From Marinobacter salinexigens (GTDB taxonomy: Bacteria; Pseudomonadota; Gammaproteobacteria; Pseudomonadales; Oleiphilaceae): DNA of 64,000 bases. A program made the translations under genes and the position numbers. The notes under the pieces are model-generated. The model was not told the DNA's origin, ran no database searches, and saw only the letters and a list, made by a program, of their open reading frames with translations. Within the stretch, counting starts at the first letter, position 1. Each line of letters opens with the position of its first letter. Shown here in pieces: positions 45,022 to 54,677 of the stretch. The stretch spans positions 1 through 64,000 of the forward strand of contig NZ_VTUU01000010.1 in assembly GCF_008370345.1 (NCBI RefSeq), in the 5' to 3' direction.

Positions 45022-45525
45022 ATGATCAGACCACTGTTGCTGACCACCATGCTATTACTGATACCCGGCATTACCTGGAGCAGTGAAGTGTTTCGCTGCC
45101 AGGGACCGGATGGCGTAATATTTTCTGATCAGCCCTGCGGCAAAGACGCCACCCGGGTTAACGTCATCGACAACCGAATTGGCGGCAGGCTGAACCAGAA
45201 TCTTCCCGAACCGGAACCCGAGCCTGAAACCAGCGACGTCCCGGATGACGTCCCGGATGAAGAGAAACAGGCTACAGTTCAGGATTCCGGCACTTGCCGG
45301 TTCATCAACTCGACAGATCTTCGCCGCTACATCGTCCGGGAACAGGTGGTTCGGGGCATGACCCGGGACAACGTCCGCCGGGCCTTCGGCAATCCACCGG
45401 AAACCTACACTGCCCCCCAGGAAGTCTGGATCTACCAGACCCGATACTACGGTGCTCTTTACGAACTGACGTACGTCTATTTCAGGGATGGCTGCGTGGA
45501 ACGGGTGGAGTATCGTAAACCCTGA
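45022..45525 (+). CDS. Secreted DUF4124-domain protein
   Basis: A 167-residue protein with a signal peptide ending near TWSS. The DUF4124 start EVFRCQGPDGVIFSDQPCG lies just after it, then an acidic, proline-rich linker (PEPEPEPE), then a C-terminal domain with RYIVREQVVRGMTRDNVRRAFGNPPETY, which resembles the SmpA/BamE-like outer-membrane assembly fold. Function is unknown. Its last 44 bp overlap the 3' end of the opposite methyltransferase gene. Confidence 0.78.
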   Translation: MIRPLLLTTMLLLIPGITWSSEVFRCQGPDGVIFSDQPCGKDATRVNVIDNRIGGRLNQNLPEPEPEPETSDVPDDVPDEEKQATVQDSGTCRFINSTDLRRYIVREQVVRGMTRDNVRRAFGNPPETYTAPQEVWIYQTRYYGALYELTYVYFRDGCVERVEYRKP

Positions 45526-46711
45526 TTGCATCAATCAGCAGGTTTCTCGGGGTCAGTGTCCTCGAACAGAACTCACCGACGCGAACCTGATACCCCTGCT
45601 CTTCCAGATAAAGCACGTAATCAAACAGCATCCACAACTCTAGTGGGCGGCGAAACAGATGTCGCAGGAGTTCGTACCGGCGCACAGACTTCATACGCCG
45701 CTCGCCATAATCCAGCCAGTGCTGAAAGTCCGTGTCTTCCGGAAGCACCAGCTCTCGCTCACATGCAGCCCAGCGGCAGAATGCTCCAAACCCCTCATGC
45801 AAGAGCCGGGTCGGGCTGGAAGGTACCGGAAGGTATTCATCGACACCCCTGAGATGGCGCTGAAGTCCATCAAACCCCAGGCGCCACAAAGTCATCCGCT
45901 TTGTCTGCTCCCGTACCCGGGTCGGCGCGGTGACGGTTTCCCGGACTGCCAGCCGAAGATCCGACGCGGTCACCGACAACTCAGGTCGGTGACCGCGACC
46001 GCTTTGAGACATTGGCTGATAGCGGCCCTTTGTTGTCAGGTGATAACAACAGGGGGACAGACTGATTCGGGACAACCCGGCTTGCGCGCCGCGCCTGAGT
46101 AATTGCCGGTGCAGGTCTCCGCAGGCGTGGAGAGCCACCCCGTGACGACTCTCATCCAGTGCCAACCCATCGTCCATGACATCCTGACAATGTACTGTCA
46201 CCGGATCACCGAACCGCTCTGCCAGCCGATTGCCTTCCCGCACCAGTTCCGGATTCCACTCAAGCCCCTGCACATCAGCAGGACACCGGGCAGCCAGGGT
46301 CCGCGAAAGGTGACCTTTGCCACAGCACCAATCCAGAACCGGCTTGTCCAGCGGGCTGATCGCCGCGGTAAACGCACCGGCCTGGAGGCGTTTTCGCCCC
46401 GGCATATCGGTAGCACGAACCTCCGGCAGCGTCGCACCGGCCACCTCGTCATCAGCGGGAGCAAGCTCTTCCAGAGAGACCAGCTGAGGGTAGGCCGCCA
46501 ATGCTGGCAAAGCCTCCGCCACCAGAGCAACCAGTGTTACCGCATCCTCTTCCAGATCAGAGCACTGTTCGTCGGACAACCCGGCCATGAGTTCCGCCAG
46601 CTCTGGCCATACCCGGGTCCACGCTGGTTCCGGATCCATGAACGGTGCCGGCAGCCAGAGATCGCGAAGCTCGAAAAGCCAGTCATTGAGCTGCTGCCAA
46701 CGGCTATTCAC
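45482..46711 (-). CDS. SAM-dependent methyltransferase, GSTCD-like
   Basis: A 409-residue protein. The motif PVLDWCCGKGHLSRTLAARC near residue 125 is the distinctive SAM loop of the PF13679 group seen in GSTCD and related proteins. LSPCCYHL is a second family motif, and HACGDLHRQLLRRG lies between them. Substrate is unknown. Longer frames run into the oxidase gene. The GTG at 46711 is favoured because it overlaps the end of the DadA-like gene by 8 bp, which implies coupled translation. Its 3' end runs 44 bp into the converging DUF4124 gene. Confidence 0.78.
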   Translation of the reverse strand: MNSRWQQLNDWLFELRDLWLPAPFMDPEPAWTRVWPELAELMAGLSDEQCSDLEEDAVTLVALVAEALPALAAYPQLVSLEELAPADDEVAGATLPEVRATDMPGRKRLQAGAFTAAISPLDKPVLDWCCGKGHLSRTLAARCPADVQGLEWNPELVREGNRLAERFGDPVTVHCQDVMDDGLALDESRHGVALHACGDLHRQLLRRGAQAGLSRISLSPCCYHLTTKGRYQPMSQSGRGHRPELSVTASDLRLAVRETVTAPTRVREQTKRMTLWRLGFDGLQRHLRGVDEYLPVPSSPTRLLHEGFGAFCRWAACERELVLPEDTDFQHWLDYGERRMKSVRRYELLRHLFRRPLELWMLFDYVLYLEEQGYQVRVGEFCSRTLTPRNLLIDAIRVYDTPPVPRSHP

Positions 46712-47975
46712 TGAAACGCCCCGGCCGGAAAGCGTCGAGACAGACCGAAGGCGTTTCACCATCGATCACCTGGCCAATCACGCTGGCGCTGCCCGCGGAC
46801 AAAGTCCAGCCGAAGGTGCCATGCCCGGTGTTGAGAAACAGGTTCTGCCGCGGCCCCCGGCCGATGATCGCAGGGCCATCCGGCGTCATTGGCCGGAATC
46901 CTGTCCACGCTTCGGCGGCTTCCATATCGGCACAACCGGGGAAACGGGACGCTACAGATCTGCGGATGGTGGCCAACCTTGCCTCGGGAATATTCCGGTT
47001 GAAGTCCGCCAGCTCGACAAACCCTGTCGCCCGAATACGATCACCCAGGCGGGTGGAAACAACCTTGTAGTTGTCGTCATGAATCGTCGACGCAGGTGCA
47101 CGGCTGGCATCTTTGAGAGGCGCTGTCAGGCTGTAGCCCTTCACGGGGTAGATTGGCAGTTTCAGGCCCAGCGGTGCCACCAGCGGATCAGACCAGCATC
47201 CGGCACTGACCACAAAGGCATCGCCTTCAATTGTCTCCCGTTGGCCGTCTTCCCGTTCAATCACCACGGCGTTCACCCGGGTATCATCGGCCACCAGACG
47301 CTTCGCCCGCACATGGTACCGGAACGTCACCCCGGCCTTTGCGCAGGATTCTGCCAGAGCCCCTGAAAACAGATGGCAGTCGCCAGTAGCGTCTGTGTCG
47401 TAACGGATCGCTCCACACAGAGGCCCATCACCCACCATTCCCGGCTCAAGCTCCCGAACCTGGTCCGGAGTCAGCAGGCTGGCAGAGACACCGAGTTCCG
47501 CCAGCATCTGCCTGATGGTGCGGTACCCGGTCATGGCTTCCGGGGTACTGGCCAGATGCAACACGCCCTTTTCCTGTCCGTCAAAAGACAGTGAGAGCTC
47601 ATCCTGGAGAACACCAAAACGTTCACGACTGTGGATCCCCAGTCGCACCATCGCTCGCCGGTTCAGACCAAAGAGCCCGGGGGACCAGGCATAGCGGAGC
47701 GTGGAGAACATGAAACGAAGGGTATCCAGCGACGGCGGCATGCGCATTTTCAGGGGGCCATCCTGCTTGACCAGCCACGGCAATGCCTTGAACACCATCG
47801 TGGGGTCTGCCCACGGGTAGACCACCCCGTAGGAACGCTGCGCCGCATTGCCCTTACTGGTTTCGTTACCGGCGATGCCATGGCGTTCCAGCACCGTAAC
47901 CTCATGCCCGCGACGGTTGAGCTCCCAGGCGGTCGTCACACCTACAACCCCGCCACCCACGACTACAATGCGCAT
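46704..47975 (-). CDS. FAD-dependent D-amino acid dehydrogenase, DadA-like
   Basis: A 423-residue flavoprotein with the FAD motif VVVGGGVVGVTTAWELNRRGHEVTVLERH, the DadA signature YPVKGYSLTAP, and the C-terminal TGFRPMTPDGPAIIGRGPRQNLFLNTGHGTFGWTLSAGS. DadA enzymes oxidise D-alanine and other D-amino acids at the membrane, passing electrons to quinone. The usual partner racemase gene dadX is not beside it, so the substrate range is open. GGGAGG precedes the ATG. Confidence 0.87.
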   Translation of the reverse strand: MRIVVVGGGVVGVTTAWELNRRGHEVTVLERHGIAGNETSKGNAAQRSYGVVYPWADPTMVFKALPWLVKQDGPLKMRMPPSLDTLRFMFSTLRYAWSPGLFGLNRRAMVRLGIHSRERFGVLQDELSLSFDGQEKGVLHLASTPEAMTGYRTIRQMLAELGVSASLLTPDQVRELEPGMVGDGPLCGAIRYDTDATGDCHLFSGALAESCAKAGVTFRYHVRAKRLVADDTRVNAVVIEREDGQRETIEGDAFVVSAGCWSDPLVAPLGLKLPIYPVKGYSLTAPLKDASRAPASTIHDDNYKVVSTRLGDRIRATGFVELADFNRNIPEARLATIRRSVASRFPGCADMEAAEAWTGFRPMTPDGPAIIGRGPRQNLFLNTGHGTFGWTLSAGSASVIGQVIDGETPSVCLDAFRPGRFSE

Positions 47976-48016
47976 GCCTGCCTCCCTGTTTCTGTCGAAA
48001 ACCGTTTCCGATTGAT

Positions 48017-48847
48017 CTATTTCACACCATTTCTGGCGAGCAATCGTCGATACTCATCCAACACCGCCTGATCTTCCTGCGGGTACTCCGGTGCCAACCG
48101 CTGTAACTGGTCCGCCAGGATGGCAGCAACAATGGCACGAGCCTCGGGCTTACGGTCACCCGGCACCACAAACCAGGGCGCTGCATCAGTGTGGGTGTTA
48201 GCCAGAGCCTCCTCTGCAAACAATTCATACTGCTGACGTTTATCCCAGCCATCAATATCGGATTTATCGAATTTCCAGCGTTTTCGAGGTTTGTCCAGAC
48301 GTTTGAGCAAGCGCTGGCGATGCTCGTCTTCCGACAGGTTCAGCCAGATTTTAACGACCGTTGTCCCCTCCTCCACCAGATGCCGCTCGAAGCTCCGGAT
48401 GGAACGGTAACGGTTATCCCAGTTGTACTCACTCTCGTTCAACACCGGCCAGACCCGCTCGCCGATCACCGCCTCGTGATGGCTGCGGTTGAACGCGACC
48501 ATTTCGCCAAACCCGGGCAACAGCGGTACAACCCGCCAGAGAAAGTCATGGCGGGCTTCAGCCCCTTGGGGCCGCGAGAACGACCAGGCGTGAAACCCGG
48601 CCGGATCGGCGTAGGTAGCCAAAGTGCGGATCAGACTGTCCTTGCCACTGGTATCCGGACCATGGATAACCACCAGCAGGGATCGCCGGCGGTTGGCCCA
48701 GAGTCGTCTCTGGAATTCGCCGATCTGCTCCAGGCTTTCTTCCAGTTCAGGCAGGTCCGGAGCATCTGCCAGCGAGGTCTGGTAGTCCCGAAAGTGGCGT
48801 TTGTCCGGATCATAACGCCATTGCTTTGCGAAATCGGAGAACTGCAT
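48017..48847 (-). CDS. Polyphosphate kinase 2 family protein
   Basis: A 276-residue kinase with the PPK2 P-loop GPDTSGKDSLIR near residues 63-74, the Walker B-type FNRSHHEAV, and the lid segment RKRWKFDKSDIDGWDKRQQYE. PPK2 enzymes transfer phosphate from polyphosphate to nucleoside mono- or diphosphates. Whether this one uses AMP, ADP or GDP cannot be read. The length fits the small class. It lies near a Na/Pi cotransporter-like gene, about 930 bp away, but is transcribed the other way. Confidence 0.85.
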   Translation of the reverse strand: MQFSDFAKQWRYDPDKRHFRDYQTSLADAPDLPELEESLEQIGEFQRRLWANRRRSLLVVIHGPDTSGKDSLIRTLATYADPAGFHAWSFSRPQGAEARHDFLWRVVPLLPGFGEMVAFNRSHHEAVIGERVWPVLNESEYNWDNRYRSIRSFERHLVEEGTTVVKIWLNLSEDEHRQRLLKRLDKPRKRWKFDKSDIDGWDKRQQYELFAEEALANTHTDAAPWFVVPGDRKPEARAIVAAILADQLQRLAPEYPQEDQAVLDEYRRLLARNGVK

Positions 48848-48967
48848 GAAGGAAACTCCCTATCATGGATGTTTGGGGCGACTGTGGCACAAAATGGTAA
48901 ACTTGGCTGAGATACATTCTCAGAGTAGCAGCCTCACCATGGCTGTGATGGAGTTAAACGGTCGCCA

Positions 48968-49777
48968 ATGAGTAAGAAACGTCGCGAAATTCCCGTCTTC
49001 GATCACCCGATCATCGAGACCCACTGCCACCTGGATTACCTCAAGGATCGGCCATTGGAGGAAACCCTTGAGTTAAGCCGGGGTGTCAACATCGAGAAAG
49101 TGATCACCATTGCTGTATCGCCGGATAATCTCGCCAGTGTTCGCGAGCTTACTCAGGCAGCGCCCTGGATTTATGGCACTCAGGGCATTCATCCACACGA
49201 TGCCGAAAGCTATTCCGATGAAGTCGATGAGGAAATCCGGGCTCACGCCAGCGATGACAAGATCGTGGCGATCGGCGAAATCGGTCTGGACTATTTTTAC
49301 GACAATGCGGATCGGAACGTCCAGCGGCAGGTCTTCCGCCATCAGCTGCAAATCGCCTGCGACACGGATCGTCCGGTCGTTATCCACAGTCGGGACGCCG
49401 ACGATGACACCATCGAGATTCTCCGTGAATTCGAAAGTACGCTGTCCCGTCGCGGTGTCATTCACAGCTTTACCTCAGGCCCGGGACTGGCCAGGTACGC
49501 CCTGGACAATGGCTGGTGCCTTGGCTTCAATGGCATTACAACATTCAACAAAGCCGAAAATGTACGCGATATTGTCCGAATGACGCCAATCGAGCAGATT
49601 CTGCTGGAAACGGACTCGCCATTCCTGACACCGGTTCCCTATCGTGGTCGTGAAAACGCACCGTTCTACCTGCCTTTCGTTGCTGAAAAAATTGCGGAAG
49701 TGAAGTCTCTCGATCTCGAAGAGGTGTTGGAAAAAACCTACAACAACAGCATAAGGACGTTCTTTCCACAACGATGA
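48968..49777 (+). CDS. TatD-family metal-dependent deoxyribonuclease
   Basis: A 269-residue TIM-barrel hydrolase. Metal-binding motifs are in place: ETHCHLDYL at the N terminus, AIGEIGLDYFYD, VVIHSRDADDDT, and LLETDSPFLTPVPYRGREN. TatD proteins have 3'-5' exonuclease activity and D-amino acyl-tRNA deacylase or DNA repair roles have been described. The usual ribosomal-site match is weak. Its stop overlaps the start of the next gene by 4 bp (ATGA), so the two are coupled. Confidence 0.9.
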   Translation: MSKKRREIPVFDHPIIETHCHLDYLKDRPLEETLELSRGVNIEKVITIAVSPDNLASVRELTQAAPWIYGTQGIHPHDAESYSDEVDEEIRAHASDDKIVAIGEIGLDYFYDNADRNVQRQVFRHQLQIACDTDRPVVIHSRDADDDTIEILREFESTLSRRGVIHSFTSGPGLARYALDNGWCLGFNGITTFNKAENVRDIVRMTPIEQILLETDSPFLTPVPYRGRENAPFYLPFVAEKIAEVKSLDLEEVLEKTYNNSIRTFFPQR

Positions 49778-51348
49778 CAGCATCCATTTTTGAGATCTTC
49801 GGTGGCCTGGCGTTGTTCCTCCTGGCCATGGAAATGATGACCGACGGTCTCAAAAGCGCCGCGGGCCATCAGCTCCGGCATTTGTTGGGCACCTGGACCC
49901 GAACACCTCTGAGAGGGTTCGCTGCCGGCGTGCTCATCACCGGCATCGTGCAATCCTCCAGCGCGGTAACCGTCGCCACCATCGGTTTTGTGAACGCCGG
50001 ATTGCTGACCCTCGGGCATTCTCTTGGCGTAGTATTCGGGGCAAATGTCGGAACCACCATGACCGGCTGGCTGGTCAGCCTGGTCGGGTTCGGCATCAAG
50101 ATTGAAGCTTTTGCCATGCCACTGCTGGCACTGGGCATGGCTCTGCGCCTGATCGCTTCAGAGCAGAGACTGAAATCCATTGGCCAGGCCCTCGCCGGTT
50201 TCGCCCTGTTTTTCCTCGCTCTGTCGCTGCTCAAGGAATCCCTGGAAGGACTAACCGGGGGACTGGATGATTCGGTTTTGCCTGGCTCCCGCTATGGCCT
50301 GCCGGTCTTCATTCTGGCCGGTTTCCTCGCCACCGTACTGACCCAGTCGTCCAGTGCAGCTCTGGCCATTATCCTGAGCGCAGCGGCAGGCGGCCTTCTC
50401 CCCCTGGAAAGCGCGGCGGCTGCTGTGATTGGCGCCAACCTGGGCACTACGTCCACCGCTGCCATTGCGGTTATGAGCGCCACCGCCAACGCCCGGCGCC
50501 TGGCGCTGGGGCACGTACTGTTCAACCTGGTAACCGGTGCGATTGCCGTTATCATCCTGCCGCTGATGCTCTGGACCGTTGAAGCTGTCACTCATTGGCT
50601 GGAACTGGATACCCATGCGGCTATTTCCCTGGCGTTGTTCCACACCCTCTTCAACATACTGGGCGCCTCAATCATGCTGCCACTGGCCCCGCGGTTTGCC
50701 CATTTTCTCAGCCGGCGTTTCCGCAGCCAGGAAGAGGATCATGCCGAACCACGGTTTCTGGACAACACGCTGGTGAGCACCCCCGAGCTGGCAACAGGCG
50801 CGGTCGATCAGGAAATGAAACGACTGATTGGTCACGTCAGAGGCCTGTTGCGCGTCTGCATCGACCGGGAAGGTCTGAGACCTGCGCAGGTGCGCGCCAC
50901 GGCAGAAGCCGCCCGCACCCTCAACCAGTCAATCAATGACTATGTATCCCGCGTCAGGGCCGAACAGATGCACTTGAGCATCGTGGAAAGCCTGAGCCTC
51001 AGCATTCGTACATGCCGCTATCTGGCAGAGGTGACCAGCCTGGCTCCGTCACTGATTCAGCTGCGAGACAGCCACAGGAAACCGGAGCTGGAATCCCTGT
51101 CAGCAACCTTTGAACATTACCTGGCAACCTTGAGGTCACTGTTCTCCGACACGCCACCTTCCCCGGATACCTTCAGCGAAGCGGAACATTGTTACCACAC
51201 ATTGAAAAACGAGCTGTTAGGGATGATTGTCAGAACGGACATTTCCACCTCCCTGGGAGGGCAGGTGCTTGATGACCTGAGCGCAGTGCGCAGGTTATCC
51301 GACCAGTGGTTCAAATCTCAGCAGTGGCACGAAACTGGCGCCCTGTAA
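49774..51348 (+). CDS. Na+/phosphate cotransporter family protein with PhoU-like tail
   Basis: A 524-residue protein. The N-terminal 310 residues have two inverted repeats, each with a QSSSA motif (IVQSSSAVTVATIGFV and LTQSSSAALAIILSA) typical of NptA/YjbB-type Na/Pi transporters. The C-terminal 200 residues are a helical PhoU-like regulatory domain. YjbB-type proteins have been linked to phosphate export as well as import, so direction is not assigned. It starts inside the end of the tatD-like gene. Confidence 0.88.
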   Translation: MTASIFEIFGGLALFLLAMEMMTDGLKSAAGHQLRHLLGTWTRTPLRGFAAGVLITGIVQSSSAVTVATIGFVNAGLLTLGHSLGVVFGANVGTTMTGWLVSLVGFGIKIEAFAMPLLALGMALRLIASEQRLKSIGQALAGFALFFLALSLLKESLEGLTGGLDDSVLPGSRYGLPVFILAGFLATVLTQSSSAALAIILSAAAGGLLPLESAAAAVIGANLGTTSTAAIAVMSATANARRLALGHVLFNLVTGAIAVIILPLMLWTVEAVTHWLELDTHAAISLALFHTLFNILGASIMLPLAPRFAHFLSRRFRSQEEDHAEPRFLDNTLVSTPELATGAVDQEMKRLIGHVRGLLRVCIDREGLRPAQVRATAEAARTLNQSINDYVSRVRAEQMHLSIVESLSLSIRTCRYLAEVTSLAPSLIQLRDSHRKPELESLSATFEHYLATLRSLFSDTPPSPDTFSEAEHCYHTLKNELLGMIVRTDISTSLGGQVLDDLSAVRRLSDQWFKSQQWHETGAL

Positions 51349-51356
51349 CCCGGAAC

Positions 51357-53621
51357 TCAGGCATCCGACTCCGCGTAACGGCATGATTGGTTTTTACCCA
51401 ACCGCTTAGCACGGTACATCGCCTGGTCTGCCTGTCGAAGAAGCTGGTCACCGTCCAGATCCTGAGACTGGGGATACAGTGTATAGCCAATACTCACCGA
51501 TACCTCAACGCTGTGATCACTGACCCAAATCGGAGCGGACACCATCTCCAGGATCCGGGAATGCAGGCGCTCCAACGCCGTCTCATCCTCGACGTTAACG
51601 ATGATCGCAGAAAACTCATCGCCGCCAAGGCGAGCCAGGGTGTCTTCCTCCCGCAGAGCCTTACGCATACGCCTCGCGACTTCAACCAACAAACGATCAC
51701 CGGCCTCGTGGCCAAAGGCATCGTTAACCGGTTTGAATTCATCCAGATCAATGTAGAGAACAGCCAGTCGGAACCCCTGACGGCGGGCATGGGCCATCGA
51801 CTGCTGCAAACGGTCAGCAAACAAGACACGGTTTGGCAGACCGGTCAACGCGTCGAAGTGCGCCATCAGACGCAGCTCTCTCTCCTGAGATTTCGATTTG
51901 GTGATGTCACTGAAGATACCGACAAAGTGGCCAATGTCTCCGTGCTCATCCCGAACACCACTGATGGTCAGCGTTAGAATAATACTTTCGCCATCGTCTT
52001 TCCGGGTAGTGAATTCGCCAGTCCAGAATCCATCCTGCCGGGCACTCTGAAATACCCCGCTGCCCTCCTCAACCGGCAACGGGGGCAAGCGGTCAATAGC
52101 ATCCTCACGATATTTCCCGGTAATGCCCACAAACGCGTCGTTAACATCAATCACGGCGCCATGGGCATCCGTGATGAATATCGCCTCCCGGGCATGATCG
52201 AACACGCTGGCTGCGAGACGCTGCCTCTGTTCAGCAAGCCGGCGCCGTGTCACGTCATACCAGGAGCAGAGGATGAGAGGTTCTGTTTCCCCTTTCTCGT
52301 GAATGGGTGCCAACGTCATATCCACCCACACTACAGAACCATCCGACCTGGTCAGTGTCCACTCGCAGCTCTGTACCTCTCCCTGAACCACCTGTTCGAT
52401 CAGAGAGTTGAATTTCTGCTGGGAACTCAGACCATCGGGCTGGGTGGCGGGAGAGACAGCCGACATATCCTTCCCGACCAGTGCACCCTCCGAGGTGTAC
52501 CGCAACAATTCGATGGCAGCACGATTGCTGTCCACAAACCCCCCGCGACGAATGACCAGCATCGGCTGAGGCCATCCGAGTATCATCCTGCGCTGCCGCC
52601 GCTGTTCCACACCAATTAACCGTTTGCGTCTGCCCAGCCAGAGTGATGAGGCAATCAGCAGCAGAACCAGAATAGCAACGGTGAAAACCCATAGACGATA
52701 TTGCTGGAGAACGTCGACCCAGGTCACCCGTGGTACCTGATCATAAGGAGGAACGCGAAGGGTCCGGGCCAGATCCTCCACAGACTGGTAATCCATCGGC
52801 GGTGCAAAGCCGGCAATGCCTGCGGCTAGCGCTGCGGGGTTATTAGGGTCAAGAGCAAACAGGGCTGATGCCACTTTGCGCACGACGACGCTGTCAACAT
52901 GAGGCAGTGCCGCCAGAGGCCACTCGGGATACAAACGGGTGGACAGCTGGAACGGAAAACCGGACAGGTCCTGCGGGTTGAGAACTTTCAAACGTTTTGG
53001 CAGCCCCGGATCGCTGAGCGCCATTTGCTCGATGATCCCGGTGCGCACGAAACCCACGTCGACCTCACCGGCCAACAACGCCTCAATGACCCGGTCATGC
53101 CGGTTCAACTGCCGGACGCGGCCAAAATCCCTGACATGAACACCGGCCTCACGAAGCTCCAGCATCTGCGCCTGGTACCCGCCAAGAAAGAACATCCCGG
53201 GCGTAGCGACCGTCTTGCCCTTCAGATCTTTCAGAGTCGCGATGTCCTGCCGCTCAGCCAGAGTCACCACCACGCCACCCAGGCTGGATGTCTGCGCCTG
53301 ATCCCACTTGCGTACCAGGGTTGCCAGCACGCCCGTCAAACTCCGCTCGCTGCGAATAACAAGAAAATGACTGGGGTTGGTGAGCACAAAGTCCAACCGG
53401 TTCGTCGATAGCGCGCGATTGAGATCTGGCTGATCGAGAATCTCCAGCTCCACCGGGTGATCGATCGCTTGGGAAAGGTATTCCGCCAGTGGCTCATATT
53501 CCCGCTCCATGACTGAATCCGGACGGTAAGCGAACACCCCGAAAGTCAGCGGATGTTCTGCCCAGGCATCGGAGGTAACGCCGGTCACCAACAGTAACAT
53601 CAGGCGGAGCAGTAGCCTCAA
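51357..53621 (-). CDS. Membrane diguanylate cyclase with PhnD-like periplasmic sensor and PAS domains
   Basis: A 754-residue protein. A signal peptide is followed by a PhnD-type solute-binding domain (about 25-290: GVFAYRPDSVMEREYEPLAEYLS, LVTL-type hinge), a transmembrane helix (WVFTVAILVLLLIASSLWLG, about 312-331), two PAS domains (about 345-600) and a GGDEF domain. The active signature is RLGGDEF, and a product-inhibition site RxxD (REED) lies five residues before GGDEF, so it should make c-di-GMP. The start is a TTG with AGGAG seven bases upstream, and it overlaps the stop of the preceding binding-protein gene by 4 bp. Confidence 0.92.
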   Translation of the reverse strand: MRLLLRLMLLLVTGVTSDAWAEHPLTFGVFAYRPDSVMEREYEPLAEYLSQAIDHPVELEILDQPDLNRALSTNRLDFVLTNPSHFLVIRSERSLTGVLATLVRKWDQAQTSSLGGVVVTLAERQDIATLKDLKGKTVATPGMFFLGGYQAQMLELREAGVHVRDFGRVRQLNRHDRVIEALLAGEVDVGFVRTGIIEQMALSDPGLPKRLKVLNPQDLSGFPFQLSTRLYPEWPLAALPHVDSVVVRKVASALFALDPNNPAALAAGIAGFAPPMDYQSVEDLARTLRVPPYDQVPRVTWVDVLQQYRLWVFTVAILVLLLIASSLWLGRRKRLIGVEQRRQRRMILGWPQPMLVIRRGGFVDSNRAAIELLRYTSEGALVGKDMSAVSPATQPDGLSSQQKFNSLIEQVVQGEVQSCEWTLTRSDGSVVWVDMTLAPIHEKGETEPLILCSWYDVTRRRLAEQRQRLAASVFDHAREAIFITDAHGAVIDVNDAFVGITGKYREDAIDRLPPLPVEEGSGVFQSARQDGFWTGEFTTRKDDGESIILTLTISGVRDEHGDIGHFVGIFSDITKSKSQERELRLMAHFDALTGLPNRVLFADRLQQSMAHARRQGFRLAVLYIDLDEFKPVNDAFGHEAGDRLLVEVARRMRKALREEDTLARLGGDEFSAIIVNVEDETALERLHSRILEMVSAPIWVSDHSVEVSVSIGYTLYPQSQDLDGDQLLRQADQAMYRAKRLGKNQSCRYAESDA

Positions 53622-54577
53622 GTGATACTCCTGGGCAGAAACGAAGGATTGCTGAAACGGTGGTCAACCGGAATCGAGGAAATCAGTCCTTCGGACGACA
53701 TAACGTGGGCCAGTTTGAGCACAACAGCCTCAATTCGTCCGGTGGATGCCAGGTATCGGTGATTGGCAGACAGGTCTGGCAAGGCAACGGTAGACAGAGC
53801 CTTGCGCACGGCACTGACCGAGATACCCTGACGGGTCGCTACCCGGTAGACCGCATCGTGCTGGTTACGAACCAGATGATTGAGCCCGGCGAAGTGGGCC
53901 TTGAGCAGATCTTCAATCGCTTCTTCATGGCTACGGGTCCGTTGCTTACGCACCACGATCACATCGAAGATGGTTTCCGGCAACTGGCGGCTGTCGAACA
54001 GCCGCTCTGCACCCAGGCCTTCGAGGGTGGAGGCTATTGGCTCATAGCAGATAGACGCATCCAGCTCTCCATGGCGCCAGGCTTCTGCATGTTCGTTGAC
54101 AGGCAGATTGATCTCGACGACTTCTTCCCGATTAAGTCCGGCTCGCTGAAGCATCTCCACAAGAATAACGCCCGAAACCCCTGAAAGCTCAACCGCGATG
54201 CGTTTACCTTTCAAATCCCGAAGCGATCTTATTGACCGCTGTGCCATCACGACATCAGCCCCTACAGACACATCGACCACGCCTACCACCTCTACATCCA
54301 AACCCTGATCGTACAAACGGAGTGCTTCGTCGAGCGTGAGTGCAGCTCCATCCAGCTGACCCTGCAGAAGCCCGTTCATTGAATCATTGGCCGAGCGGCC
54401 TTTGATCAGGGACACCGTGTCTGGCAGCCAACCAAATTCCTCGGCCAGATAAAGCGGTTCATACCCGATCCAGGGGTGGAGACCAATACGAAGGGGAGTT
54501 GCACGACCACAGCCGCCCATACCACCCAGCGCCAGGCCGGCAGCAATGGAAAGACCCAGAAATTGACGGCGGTGCAT
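53618..54577 (-). CDS. Lipoprotein solute-binding protein of the NrtA/SsuA/ThiY type
   Basis: A 319-residue protein. A signal peptide with lipobox GMGGC (Cys23) is preceded by an arginine pair (MHRRQFLGLS), which could allow Tat export. It then resembles binding proteins for nitrate, sulfonate or thiamine precursors: GLHPWIGYEPLYLAEEFGWL, VDVSVGADVVM, LKGKRIAVELSGVSGVILVEMLQRAGL. No transporter permease or ATPase gene is adjacent. Instead its stop overlaps the diguanylate cyclase start, suggesting it presents a ligand to that receptor. The ligand is unknown. Confidence 0.85.
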   Translation of the reverse strand: MHRRQFLGLSIAAGLALGGMGGCGRATPLRIGLHPWIGYEPLYLAEEFGWLPDTVSLIKGRSANDSMNGLLQGQLDGAALTLDEALRLYDQGLDVEVVGVVDVSVGADVVMAQRSIRSLRDLKGKRIAVELSGVSGVILVEMLQRAGLNREEVVEINLPVNEHAEAWRHGELDASICYEPIASTLEGLGAERLFDSRQLPETIFDVIVVRKQRTRSHEEAIEDLLKAHFAGLNHLVRNQHDAVYRVATRQGISVSAVRKALSTVALPDLSANHRYLASTGRIEAVVLKLAHVMSSEGLISSIPVDHRFSNPSFLPRSIT

Positions 54578-54677
54578 TGAGAATCCTACGGGAGAGCAGG
54601 TTAATTTCCGTTAATGAAGCATTCTACCGATAACAATAGTAGTCAAAAAGGGACCATTGGTATTGCATTGAGTCAAT

